DNA of 36,723 nt from a virus. Each line of letters opens with the position of its first letter. Position 1 is the stretch's first letter. The notes under the pieces were generated by a model that saw only the letters and a list, made by a program, of their open reading frames with translations, was not told the origin of the DNA and did not search any database. Positions 15,394 through 22,873 of this stretch are shown here, one piece after another. The translations under genes were made by a program, and so were the position numbers. The stretch spans positions 1 through 36,723 of IMG/VR virus record IMGVR_UViG_3300013132_005653. One strand, given 5' to 3'.

Positions 15394-16179
15394 GTGTACA
15401 AATACGACGTTTCAATAGTAGTACCAGGCATTCGTACAGGAGCTTGGAGAAATCTTTACGAGTCTGCTGTGCTTGCATGCGGTAGTAAGTCTTATGAGAT
15501 GGTTTTTGTTGGACCCAACAAGCCTGATGACAAATTTCTTTCAAATGAGAACGTGAAGTTCATTGAAGATTTTGGATCTCCTAACAGGTGTCAGCAGATC
15601 GGTGTAGCTCACTCTGAAGGAAAGTACATAACTTGGGGGTCTGATGATGCGCCCCTGACTCCTAACACTCTGGGAAGAACAATAGAATTCCTCGATGAAA
15701 GGGATGAAATGCATGCTGCATGTATGAAGTTCCTTGAAAGCTCCAACCCGAGTCCTTCGATGTGGGGAGATGAGTATTATCACGTGAACCACTCAACCTG
15801 GACCAGGGCTCCTTTTATCTCAGATGACCAGCTGATCATGAATACAGGTGTAGTTCATGAAAAGACTTTCAGAGACATTGGCGGATTTGACGCTGAGCTT
15901 TTCGAGACAACTGCAATGGCTCATTCGGATCTTGCAATACGTCTCACGCATCACGGTGTAAAAATACACTTGGTCAATATGATTTTTGCACATGCAGACT
16001 TCTCACCAGGTGACACAGGCGATCACGGTCCTGTCTTTGCAGCTCATCATGACTCTGACATACCGAAGTTTGTGGCAACCTACTCTAAACCAGAGTCATT
16101 GGGAAGGTGTAGAATCGATTTTGACAACTGGAAAAGAACTCCTTCGCGTTGGACCAGAAGATTTGGGAGCGGAACATGA
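15394..16179 (+). CDS. GT2-like glycosyltransferase (tandem paralogue A)
   Basis: A 261-residue protein with a GTG start just after the preceding stop. The N-terminus YDVSIVVPGIRTGAW and the GSDDAPL turn give the GT-A nucleotide and DxD-type sites. It shares with the next gene the opening YD(V/I)S...P.IRT, NVKFI at about residue 50, a GGFD block and the closing W.RRFG, so the two arose by duplication. Acceptor and donor are unknown. It overlaps the next gene by four bases. Confidence 0.78.
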   Translation: MYKYDVSIVVPGIRTGAWRNLYESAVLACGSKSYEMVFVGPNKPDDKFLSNENVKFIEDFGSPNRCQQIGVAHSEGKYITWGSDDAPLTPNTLGRTIEFLDERDEMHAACMKFLESSNPSPSMWGDEYYHVNHSTWTRAPFISDDQLIMNTGVVHEKTFRDIGGFDAELFETTAMAHSDLAIRLTHHGVKIHLVNMIFAHADFSPGDTGDHGPVFAAHHDSDIPKFVATYSKPESLGRCRIDFDNWKRTPSRWTRRFGSGT

Positions 16180-17009
16180 ACAACTACGACATCAGCGTAT
16201 TCATGCCTTCGATCAGAACTCATAAACAACCTGGGTGGTATGAAAGCATCTCTCGTTCCTGCAAGAATCACTCTTTCCAAGCCGTGATTGCTGGTCCTTT
16301 TGAGCTTCACGAAGAGATACGAGGGCTTTCTAATGTGAAGTTCATCAAGACATACAGCCACCCAACCAAGTCTGCACAACTTGCAGCAATTGAATGCGAC
16401 GGTGATCTCATCTATCACACGACTGATGATGTTCTGTTCTACGAGGACGCAATTGACAAGTGCATCTGGTACTTCAAGTCAGTTTGTAGCAATGTTGACA
16501 TTGTCTCCATGAGATACATTGAGGGTGCAAATCACTCCAATCAGTCCACATACCCACCAGAGTACTGGTCCATGCAAAATTTCTTGGATGGAAACGGCGC
16601 ACCGCATGTCAGAGTACCAGATCACTGGCGCACCAATGCCCAGTTCTTGATGAAAAAGCAGGCCTTTGTCGACCTCGGAGGTTTTGACTGCGCTCTAGAG
16701 TATCTCACACACGCAGCTGCAGATCTTGAGCTTCGTTCCCAGATTACAGGTGCTAGAGTTTATGACAGCCCTATTGACGTCTGCAACGCAGACTGGTATG
16801 AAGGCACCACGGTAGATCACGCACCGATACACTACGCGCAGATAGAACATGACGCCGTAAAGTTCAGAGATATTTGGGCTGCTGCGGCACAGGCTAACAA
16901 GCGTGAAATTGTCGCCCTTGATAACTACAAGAACTACCCTGAGCACTGGGTTCGTAGGTTCGGAAACGAAAATCCGAGCGGTTACCATGAGCTGAAGATA
17001 GCGAAGTAG
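16176..17009 (+). CDS. GT2-like glycosyltransferase (tandem paralogue B)
   Basis: A 277-residue protein; the ATG at 16176 overlaps the upstream stop (ATGA), which is better than the earlier in-frame start nine codons before. It has the YDISVFMPSIRT start, the HTTDDVLFY acidic turn and DLGGFDCAL, and it ends WVRRFG like its neighbour. The middle is strongly diverged from paralogue A, which suggests a different acceptor. Confidence 0.78.
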   Translation: MNNYDISVFMPSIRTHKQPGWYESISRSCKNHSFQAVIAGPFELHEEIRGLSNVKFIKTYSHPTKSAQLAAIECDGDLIYHTTDDVLFYEDAIDKCIWYFKSVCSNVDIVSMRYIEGANHSNQSTYPPEYWSMQNFLDGNGAPHVRVPDHWRTNAQFLMKKQAFVDLGGFDCALEYLTHAAADLELRSQITGARVYDSPIDVCNADWYEGTTVDHAPIHYAQIEHDAVKFRDIWAAAAQANKREIVALDNYKNYPEHWVRRFGNENPSGYHELKIAK

Positions 17010-17016
17010 GTGAAAA

Positions 17017-17568
17017 GTGTTGAAACTGAACGTTGGCTGTGGCAGCAGAAAGATTCACGGTTTCGTGAATCTTGACGCTAGAAGTGACGTCAATCCTGAT
17101 GCCGTCTGCGACGTGTCTTCAGTGTCAAAGTCTTACTCTAATGTTGACTTGATCTACGCTTGTCATGTTCTTGAACACTTCTCCAAGAAGCAGTCAAGTC
17201 ACAGTACACTCACGTGGAATGACATCCTCAAGGACTGGTACAGCGCTCTAAGAGAGGGCGGAATTCTCAGGATATCTGTCCCAGATTTTAAGAAGGTATG
17301 CGATCACTATAGAGAGAATAAGAACCTTGACGCAATCATGTGCTTGATCTATGGGGGGCAAAATTACGATTTTGACTTTCATTTTCATGCTTGGGACTTT
17401 GAGACGCTAAAAAGAGATCTCAAGTCGGTCGGTTTTAGGGAAGTGAGAGCTTATGACTGGAGAAACACCGAACATCACTACGTTGATGACTACAGCCAGT
17501 CATATCTTCCACACATGGACAAGCTCAACGGAATGCCCATGAGTCTCAATGTGGAAGCTGTCAAATGA
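17017..17568 (+). CDS. Class I SAM-dependent methyltransferase
   Basis: A 183-residue protein with a GTG start and an AGGTGA site. LNVGCGSRKIHGFVNLD is the S-adenosylmethionine-binding loop and first acidic strand; CHVLEHFS is motif III and GGILRISVPD is the later strand. Such small methyltransferases next to glycosyltransferases often cap or methylate a sugar. The His-rich FDFHFHAWDFETLKRDL and the WRNTEHHY end are consistent with this sub-family. It overlaps the RmlC-like gene by four bases. Confidence 0.85.
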   Translation: MLKLNVGCGSRKIHGFVNLDARSDVNPDAVCDVSSVSKSYSNVDLIYACHVLEHFSKKQSSHSTLTWNDILKDWYSALREGGILRISVPDFKKVCDHYRENKNLDAIMCLIYGGQNYDFDFHFHAWDFETLKRDLKSVGFREVRAYDWRNTEHHYVDDYSQSYLPHMDKLNGMPMSLNVEAVK

Positions 17569-18095
17569 GTTACATTGTCACTAAGACAGAGATACCCGGG
17601 ACTTTGATCATAGATTCTGACTCCTTTGACGATAGCAGGGGCTCTCTTTGGACACTCTACGAGGAAGGATCAATCGAGGTTCCAAGATTCATTCAGGACA
17701 AGGTCTCTGTGTCAAATCCCAAAGTGATCAGAGGGCTTCACGGTGATCCTGATACCGGTAAGTTGATCACCTGTTTTGCGGGTGAGTGTTTTCTTGCAGT
17801 CGTAGACGCTAGAAAAGAATCAGAGACTTTCATGAAGCACTTCACAGTGACCTTGCGCTCGTGTGACAGAAAGTCGGTGTATGTCCCGCCTGGTTGTCTG
17901 AATGGTCATGCAGTGATCTCACAAGACCCTTGTGTGTTCTTCTACAAGTGGACACACAGATATACAGGGCCATCTTCTCAATATACCGTTCATTACGGAG
18001 ATCCTGATCTTTCTATCAAGTGGCCGATTGAATCTCCGATAATCTCTGATAGAGACAAAAAGGCTTCAACTTTCAAGGAAGTTCTATGCAGATAA
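17565..18095 (+). CDS. RmlC-like nucleotide-sugar 3,5-epimerase
   Basis: A 176-residue cupin-fold protein matching dTDP-4-dehydrorhamnose 3,5-epimerase in length and layout. The segment VIRGLHGDPDTGKLI contains the catalytic-histidine RGLH motif (His59); the FAGECFLAVVDAR strand and VYVPPGCLNGHAVIS follow as in RmlC. It would epimerise a 4-keto sugar. Whether the substrate is dTDP- or GDP-linked cannot be read from sequence. It overlaps the following PLP-enzyme gene by ten bases. Confidence 0.85.
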   Translation: MSYIVTKTEIPGTLIIDSDSFDDSRGSLWTLYEEGSIEVPRFIQDKVSVSNPKVIRGLHGDPDTGKLITCFAGECFLAVVDARKESETFMKHFTVTLRSCDRKSVYVPPGCLNGHAVISQDPCVFFYKWTHRYTGPSSQYTVHYGDPDLSIKWPIESPIISDRDKKASTFKEVLCR

Positions 18096-19249
18096 AGTAC
18101 CCGCTTGCCAAGGAAACCATCAACGCTGAAGACATCAACGCGTTGATTGAGTGGTTGAAGACCGGACCGCGACTGACAAAGGGAAATCTCACTCTTCAAG
18201 TTGAGAGAAAGTGGGCAGACTTTGTCGGAACCAAGTACTCCGTCTTCTGCAACTCCGGGTCATCCGCAAATCTCTTGATGGCATATGCTCTCAAGTGTTC
18301 TCAGCCAAGAAACATGAAGGTCGTTGTCCCGTCAGTCGGGTGGGTCACGACAATCGCGCCATTTATGCAATTTGGGTTTGAGACAATCATGGTCGGAGCT
18401 GACAGCAAGACATTTGGGATTGATCTTGACGATCTTGAGAGAGTCTGTGTTGAGCATTCTCCTGCTGCAGTGATCTTTGTGCAGGTTCTAGGGGTTCCTC
18501 ACTACAAGGATCGTCTCATTGAACTGTCGAAGAAGTACGACTTTGCGATACTTGAGGACGCCTGTGCTGCCCTCGGTGCTGAGTATTCAGATGGTTCCAA
18601 GGTCGGCACTGTCGGAAAGATGTCGAGCTTCTCATTCTACTTTGGTCACCAGCTTTCTACCATTGAGGGTGGAATGGTGAACACAGACGACTATGAGACG
18701 TACCAGACACTCCTGATGCTGAGAAGTCACGGCTGGGGGAAGGACCTTGATTCTCAGAAGCACGAAGAGCTTGTGAATGAGCACTGCGTAGATGACTTTC
18801 ACAAGCCTTTCACTTTCTTCCTCCCCGGATTTAATGTTCGTGCTACAGATCTCCAGGCGTTCATCGGACTCAGACAGGTGGAGAAGGCTGGCTGGGTCTC
18901 TGAGAGACGTAACTCAAATCACAGGCGTTATGCTCACAACCTGAACGGTCTCCTGCAGTTTCAGGAGTGGGGTGACAACGTACCAGTGTCAATCTCTTTC
19001 GGTGCTCTTGCAGCCTCGAAAGAACAGCGCACTCGGATCGTGAATGCCCTTGTTCAGGCCGGCATCGAGACAAGAATCTTCAGCGCAGGGAATCTTGGTT
19101 GCCATCCTTTTTGGACCAAGGAGAACGGAGAGTTTCGGCACGACTTCTCTGACAGGATTCACTCTTGTGGATTCTTTGTCCCAAACTACCCGGAGCTGAC
19201 TGACTCCGAGGTGGATCATATCTGTGAAGTGATAAAGAGCGCACTTTGA
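18086..19249 (+). CDS. DegT/DnrJ-family PLP enzyme with His188 (ColD-like sugar 3-dehydratase)
   Basis: A 387-residue member of the DegT/DnrJ/EryC1/StrS fold. NSGSSANLLM binds the phosphate of PLP and EDACAALGAEY contains the aspartate for the pyridine nitrogen. Where aminotransferases carry the Schiff-base lysine, this protein has histidine (residue 188, in FYFGHQLSTIEGGM). That is the signature of GDP-4-keto-6-deoxymannose 3-dehydratase (ColD) and related 3-dehydratases making 3,6-dideoxy sugars such as colitose, and the residue number coincides with ColD. It therefore most likely removes the 3-OH of a 4-keto-6-deoxy sugar rather than adding an amino group. A partner 4,6-dehydratase is not evident in the window. 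Confidence 0.85.
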   Translation: MQIKYPLAKETINAEDINALIEWLKTGPRLTKGNLTLQVERKWADFVGTKYSVFCNSGSSANLLMAYALKCSQPRNMKVVVPSVGWVTTIAPFMQFGFETIMVGADSKTFGIDLDDLERVCVEHSPAAVIFVQVLGVPHYKDRLIELSKKYDFAILEDACAALGAEYSDGSKVGTVGKMSSFSFYFGHQLSTIEGGMVNTDDYETYQTLLMLRSHGWGKDLDSQKHEELVNEHCVDDFHKPFTFFLPGFNVRATDLQAFIGLRQVEKAGWVSERRNSNHRRYAHNLNGLLQFQEWGDNVPVSISFGALAASKEQRTRIVNALVQAGIETRIFSAGNLGCHPFWTKENGEFRHDFSDRIHSCGFFVPNYPELTDSEVDHICEVIKSAL

Positions 19250-19980
19250 GATTTCTAGTTATTGGAGAGTCTTGTCTTGACGTGTTTGTCTATGGAGGGG
19301 TTTCAAGGATAGCACCTGAAGCTCCAATTCCTGTCCTCGTCAAGGAAAGCACGAATAAGAATGCTGGGATGGCTTCTAATGTTGCAAACAATCTCATAGC
19401 CCTTGGCTGCCATGTCACGCTTCACACCAACTCAAACTGGCAGACTATCAAGAAAACACGTTTTGTTGAGTCTAAGAGCAATCACATGTTCATGAGACTT
19501 GATGAAAATGATGAAGATTATGGCTCTTGCGACCTCTCATCCGTGAATATTGAGTCTTACGATTGTGTGATTGTGTCAGACTACAATAAGGGATGGTTAT
19601 CGTCCGACCAGATACGCGAAATTGGTGATAGATCAAAGCTTTGCTTTTTAGATACGAAGAAGATACTTGGCAAGTGGGCAGAGACAGTCACGTTTATCAA
19701 GATCAATGAGAATGAGTATGAGAGAACAAAGGATGTCCTAGGCGATAATGTCAATGAAAAGCTTATAATCACCCTAGGTCCTCTGGGCGCTAGTCACAAA
19801 GGTACAGTATACCCGTGCCCATCAGTACAAAGACTAGACTCAGCCGGAGCAGGTGATACTTTTGTGTCTGGTCTTGCTAAAATGTACTGTGAAACTCGTG
19901 ATGTATCGAGGTCGATTGAGTTTGCGAATGAATGTGCCTCAATTGTCGTGCAGAAAAAAGGGGTTTCAACAATAAGATGA
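19246..19980 (+). CDS. PfkB-family kinase, HldE kinase-domain-like
   Basis: A 244-residue protein. The TTG start overlaps the previous stop. The opening VIGESCLDVFVYG...SRIAPEAPIPV matches the heptose-7-phosphate kinase half of HldE, NAGMASNVANNLIALG is the substrate-binding loop, and the PfkB catalytic GAGD lies at residues 201-204. It is shorter than the usual 310-320 residues. With the next gene it reproduces the two halves of HldE as separate proteins, which make ADP-heptose from heptose 7-phosphate. A GmhA isomerase is not seen in the window. Confidence 0.83.
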   Translation: MRFLVIGESCLDVFVYGGVSRIAPEAPIPVLVKESTNKNAGMASNVANNLIALGCHVTLHTNSNWQTIKKTRFVESKSNHMFMRLDENDEDYGSCDLSSVNIESYDCVIVSDYNKGWLSSDQIREIGDRSKLCFLDTKKILGKWAETVTFIKINENEYERTKDVLGDNVNEKLIITLGPLGASHKGTVYPCPSVQRLDSAGAGDTFVSGLAKMYCETRDVSRSIEFANECASIVVQKKGVSTIR

Positions 19981-20366
19981 TTGTCTGGACAAATGGATGC
20001 TTTGATATCATACACGCAGGGCATGTGTATTTGTTAGAGTATGCTAGGGGTTTAGGCAGTAAGCTAATTGTGGGACTAGATACTGATGATCGGGTGAAAT
20101 CAAACAAGGGATTGGCTAGGCCTATTCACACCTTAGAGCAAAGAATGAAAGTTGTATCGTCTTTGCGACCGGTCGACAAAGTTGTCAGTTTTTCAAGTGA
20201 TGATGAATTAGTCGATAGAATTAGGCAAGAAAGTGCCTCACTGATAGTTGTCGGCAGTGACTACGTTGGGCGACGTGTTCTTGGTAGCGACATTGCTGAC
20301 GTTCATTATTTCAAGAGAATACCTGATCTTTCTAGCACAAGGATTATCAATGCGAATAGTCTTTGA
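19977..20366 (+). CDS. HldE adenylyltransferase-domain-like nucleotidyltransferase
   Basis: A 129-residue protein; the ATG at 19977 overlaps the previous stop (ATGA), and upstream in-frame starts are out of context. It shows the nucleotidyltransferase HxGH motif (HAGH, residues 13-16) within TNGCFDIIHAGHVYLLEYA, then GLDTDDRVKSNKG and RPVDKVVSF. This is the layout of the second half of HldE (RfaE2), which transfers AMP to heptose 1-phosphate; glycerol-3-phosphate cytidylyltransferases share the fold and remain a weaker alternative. It overlaps the HAD gene by 17 bases. Confidence 0.85.
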   Translation: MIVWTNGCFDIIHAGHVYLLEYARGLGSKLIVGLDTDDRVKSNKGLARPIHTLEQRMKVVSSLRPVDKVVSFSSDDELVDRIRQESASLIVVGSDYVGRRVLGSDIADVHYFKRIPDLSSTRIINANSL

Positions 20367-20676
20367 CCTAGATGGGACCCTGTGTACTAATACAGAGGGT
20401 GAGTACAAAGACGCAAAGCCTCTCTACGAAAGAATTGCCGTAGTGAATTCTCACTATAGCGCCGGTGATCATATTACCATCATGACCGCCCGCGGAATGG
20501 GCAGAACTAACAATAATGTCGACTTGGCAAAAGAATTATTCGAGGAGTTGACAAAGAAACAGCTTTTTGATTGGGGCGTAAACTATCATAGTCTCATTCT
20601 AGGAAAGCCATCTGCCGACTTGTACGTTGATGATAAAGGGGTAAAAGATGTCGAATTTTTTAAAAACTCGAGGTGA
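20350..20676 (+). CDS. Small HAD-superfamily phosphatase
   Basis: A 108-residue protein; the ATG at 20350 directly starts MRIVFDLDGTLC, so the longer upstream frame is not needed. Motif I has Asp6/Asp8, motif II is MTARG, Lys86 in GKPSAD is motif III and VDDKG (Asp94/Asp95) is motif IV. The cap domain is minimal. Small HADs of this type occur in capsule clusters. In this setting it may remove a phosphate from a sugar phosphate (compare GmhB, a HAD-family heptose bisphosphatase), but it is not recognisably GmhB. It overlaps the cupin gene by 29 bases. Confidence 0.82.
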   Translation: MRIVFDLDGTLCTNTEGEYKDAKPLYERIAVVNSHYSAGDHITIMTARGMGRTNNNVDLAKELFEELTKKQLFDWGVNYHSLILGKPSADLYVDDKGVKDVEFFKNSR

Positions 20677-21013
20677 AGTTCATCCTAAAGGTTGGGGGCA
20701 CGAAGAGTGGATCGTCAACTCTGACCTATATTGCGGAAAGATACTGAGGTTTGAGAAAGATAAGCGCTGTAGTTGGCATTATCACAACATCAAAGATGAG
20801 GTCTTCTATCTTCTCAGCGGAAAGATAGAGTTGAAAGTCTCTGACGGCGATGACTTAGAGAATTCTCAAACACTGACTCTTGAAGTGGGTGACGTTTTTC
20901 ATGTAAAGACTGGCATGCGGCATCAAATGATTGCCCTTGAATCTTCAGAGCTACTTGAAATATCAACAACGCACTATGAAAACGACTCCGTCAGGATCCT
21001 CAAGGGAGATTAG
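20648..21013 (+). CDS. Cupin protein (sugar-isomerase-like)
   Basis: A 121-residue single-domain cupin. Metal-ligand pattern: WHYH (His44/His46) and Glu51 in motif 1, and GDVFHVKTGMRHQM in motif 2. It resembles the cupin half of phosphomannose isomerase/guanylyltransferase and small sugar-phosphate isomerases. The reaction is not determined. The long overlap with the previous gene (29 bases) suggests coupled expression. Confidence 0.75.
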   Translation: MSNFLKTRGEVHPKGWGHEEWIVNSDLYCGKILRFEKDKRCSWHYHNIKDEVFYLLSGKIELKVSDGDDLENSQTLTLEVGDVFHVKTGMRHQMIALESSELLEISTTHYENDSVRILKGD

Positions 21014-21047
21014 TCCAATATTTCAACTCAGCGAGTTTGAAGATGAT

Positions 21048-21920
21048 ATGAGCAGAGTACTAGTAACGGGTGGTCTTGGATTTATTGGATCTCATTTAGT
21101 TGAATTACTACTGAGTGAGAATCACAGAGTCGTCGTGATCGACAACCTCTCCTCCGAGAGCTCGTCACGCTCGAACATGAGAGACGGCGTCGAGTATTGG
21201 ATCGATGATATTCGAAACATCAACTCCTACAAGTACGTCGAGGAGAAGTTCGACGCTGTGTACCACCTCGCCGCGCTCTCGAGGATCCAGCCCAGTTTTC
21301 AGGCGCCATTAGACACACTCTCGATCAACATCCAGGGTACTGCCTGCGTCCTCGAGTTTGCTCGTCGGTGCGGCGCCAACGTGGTCTACGCTGGATCCAG
21401 CTCCGCCTATGCAGGACCCATGCTCAATCCATATGCGTATGCCAAGTACACCGGTGAGCAGGTGTGCGAGATGTATTCCAAGATCTACAACATGAATACT
21501 GTCACGGCTCGCTTCTTCAATGTATATGGTGCTCGCCAACCCACCATGGGTCCATACGCAACTGTCGTAGGCATCTTCGAGGGGCAGAAGAGACAAAATA
21601 TTCCGCTAACTGTGACTGGAGACGGAGAGCAGCGCCGGGACTTTACACATGTCTCAGATATCGTCCGCGGGCTCTACACTCTCTCAAAGTGCGATTGTCG
21701 AGGCGAGGTCTACAATTTGGGAACAGGCAGAAATCATTCAATCAATGAGCTAGCTGGTCTCTTTGACCCTGTAGAAGTCAAGTATATTCCTCCTCGTCCG
21801 GGAGAGGCAAGAACAACGCTAGCCGATATCAGCCTTACTACGGAGAAGTCGGGCTGGACTCCAGGTATGACTTTAGAAAAGTATGTGAGTGATTTTCTGC
21901 AGCGCCTAAGCATGCGTTGA
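21048..21920 (+). CDS. NAD-dependent nucleotide-sugar epimerase (GalE/UDP-glucuronate epimerase-like)
   Basis: A 290-residue extended SDR. The ATG at 21048 starts right at MSRVLVTGGLGFIGSHLVE; a longer upstream frame overlaps the cupin and has no RBS. Catalytic Tyr129 and Lys133 lie in YAYAKYTGE, followed by RFFNVYGARQP typical of UDP-glucose 4-epimerase and relatives. Its middle part is clearly more G/C-rich than the genes before it, like the glycosyltransferases downstream, so it seems to belong to the older gene set. It ends just before a sigma70-type promoter. Confidence 0.87.
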   Translation: MSRVLVTGGLGFIGSHLVELLLSENHRVVVIDNLSSESSSRSNMRDGVEYWIDDIRNINSYKYVEEKFDAVYHLAALSRIQPSFQAPLDTLSINIQGTACVLEFARRCGANVVYAGSSSAYAGPMLNPYAYAKYTGEQVCEMYSKIYNMNTVTARFFNVYGARQPTMGPYATVVGIFEGQKRQNIPLTVTGDGEQRRDFTHVSDIVRGLYTLSKCDCRGEVYNLGTGRNHSINELAGLFDPVEVKYIPPRPGEARTTLADISLTTEKSGWTPGMTLEKYVSDFLQRLSMR

Positions 21921-21945
21921 ATATTTGTCGACCAGTGTCTATAAT
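21917..21945 (+). promoter_or_regulatory. Sigma70-type promoter (TTGAAT, 17-base spacer, TATAAT)
   Basis: TTGAAT at 21917-21922 and a perfect TATAAT at 21940-21945 are separated by 17 bases, the optimal spacing. The -35 box overlaps the stop of the epimerase gene. The ATG of the nuclease gene is at 21952, about where transcription would start, and no Shine-Dalgarno sequence lies between. The transcript could be leaderless, or translation may rely on read-through from upstream. Confidence 0.65.
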
Positions 21946-21951
21946 CAGTAG

Positions 21952-22806
21952 ATGACAGACACCGACAACAAAATTTCCTTACCTCTCCTTCCAACAGGCA
22001 AGCCTCACGTCTCTTTCTCTGAGGTGAAGTGTTGGAAGGAGTGCTCGTTTCGCCACAAGCTCACGTACATCGACAAGATTGAGATGGGCGAGCCATCTCC
22101 GTACTTGCCCTTTGGCACTGCCGTGCACGCTGGTTGCGAGTCCCTCATTGAGACGAAGCAGGTCGACCGGGACAAGATCGTGAGCGAGTTCAAGGAGGCC
22201 TGGCTCCAGTCGAAGTTCGATGATCCCGCCTGGATTGCGAAGCAGCCCGGCTGGTACAAGCACGAGCCAGTTGATAAGTGGGTCGAGTGGGCCAACAACA
22301 TGTGGAACGACGTCCTGGCATTCCTCGATGGAGAGTTTCCTGGCTGGGAGATCTTCAAGGCGGAGGAAGAGCTCTATGAGGACATCGAGGAGATGGACGC
22401 CAAGTTCAAGGGCTTCATCGACGGTGTCCTCAAGGTGCCCAACAAGAAGGGCACCGGCCACCTCTATTGGATCATCGACTGGAAGACGGCGCAGTCCTAC
22501 GGCTGGAAGCGCGAGAAGAAGCAGGACATCCTGATGACCGCCCAGCTCATTCTCTACAAGCACTTCTGGGCCAAGAAGCACGGCGTGCCCCTCGAGGACA
22601 TTCGGTGCGGCTTCATCCTCCTCAAGCGCGGAGCCAAGCCCGGTAACATCTGCGAGCTGGTGCCAGTCTCAGTCGGGCCTAAGTCTCTCGAAAAGGCGAC
22701 CAAAATCGTGCGCAGCATGATCACGACTGTTCGAAAGGGTATGTATCTCAAGAATCGAGATGCCTGTGGATTCTGCCCTTACAAGGCCACCCAGCACTGC
22801 CCGTAG
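21952..22806 (+). CDS. Cas4/RecB-like PD-(D/E)XK nuclease with a probable Fe-S cluster
   Basis: A 284-residue protein. FGTAVH (His59) opens the nuclease fold; FKGFIDGVL supplies Asp157 and WIIDWKTA supplies Asp176-x-Lys178, the PD-(D/E)XK active site. Cysteines at 27 or 31 (KCWKEC) plus 272, 275 and 283 (CGFCPYKATQHC) match the four-cysteine [4Fe-4S] clasp of Cas4/AddB-type nucleases. It likely acts on phage DNA ends during recombination or replication. The high third-position G/C and its own promoter set it apart from the glycan genes upstream. Confidence 0.88.
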   Translation: MTDTDNKISLPLLPTGKPHVSFSEVKCWKECSFRHKLTYIDKIEMGEPSPYLPFGTAVHAGCESLIETKQVDRDKIVSEFKEAWLQSKFDDPAWIAKQPGWYKHEPVDKWVEWANNMWNDVLAFLDGEFPGWEIFKAEEELYEDIEEMDAKFKGFIDGVLKVPNKKGTGHLYWIIDWKTAQSYGWKREKKQDILMTAQLILYKHFWAKKHGVPLEDIRCGFILLKRGAKPGNICELVPVSVGPKSLEKATKIVRSMITTVRKGMYLKNRDACGFCPYKATQHCP

Positions 22807-22813
22807 GGTGGCC
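22785..22813 (+). terminator. Stem-loop at the end of the nuclease gene
   Basis: A perfect 8-bp stem GGCCACCC (22785-22792) and GGGTGGCC (22806-22813) encloses a 13-base loop and spans the stop codon. The following AGATTTACTT is only weakly U-rich, so this could be a weak terminator, an RNA stabiliser or both. The next gene starts 60 bases on. Confidence 0.5.
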
Positions 22814-22873
22814 AGATTTACTTCTGAGCCTCTGTTCGTACGTTTGTGAGGATTACCTAGGAACAGTCTCTGC

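Noticed and set aside
21979-22581. A 200-residue minus-strand frame opposite the nuclease gene
   Set aside because: Low-complexity Leu/Glu/Val shadow of a G/C-rich gene, with no RBS.
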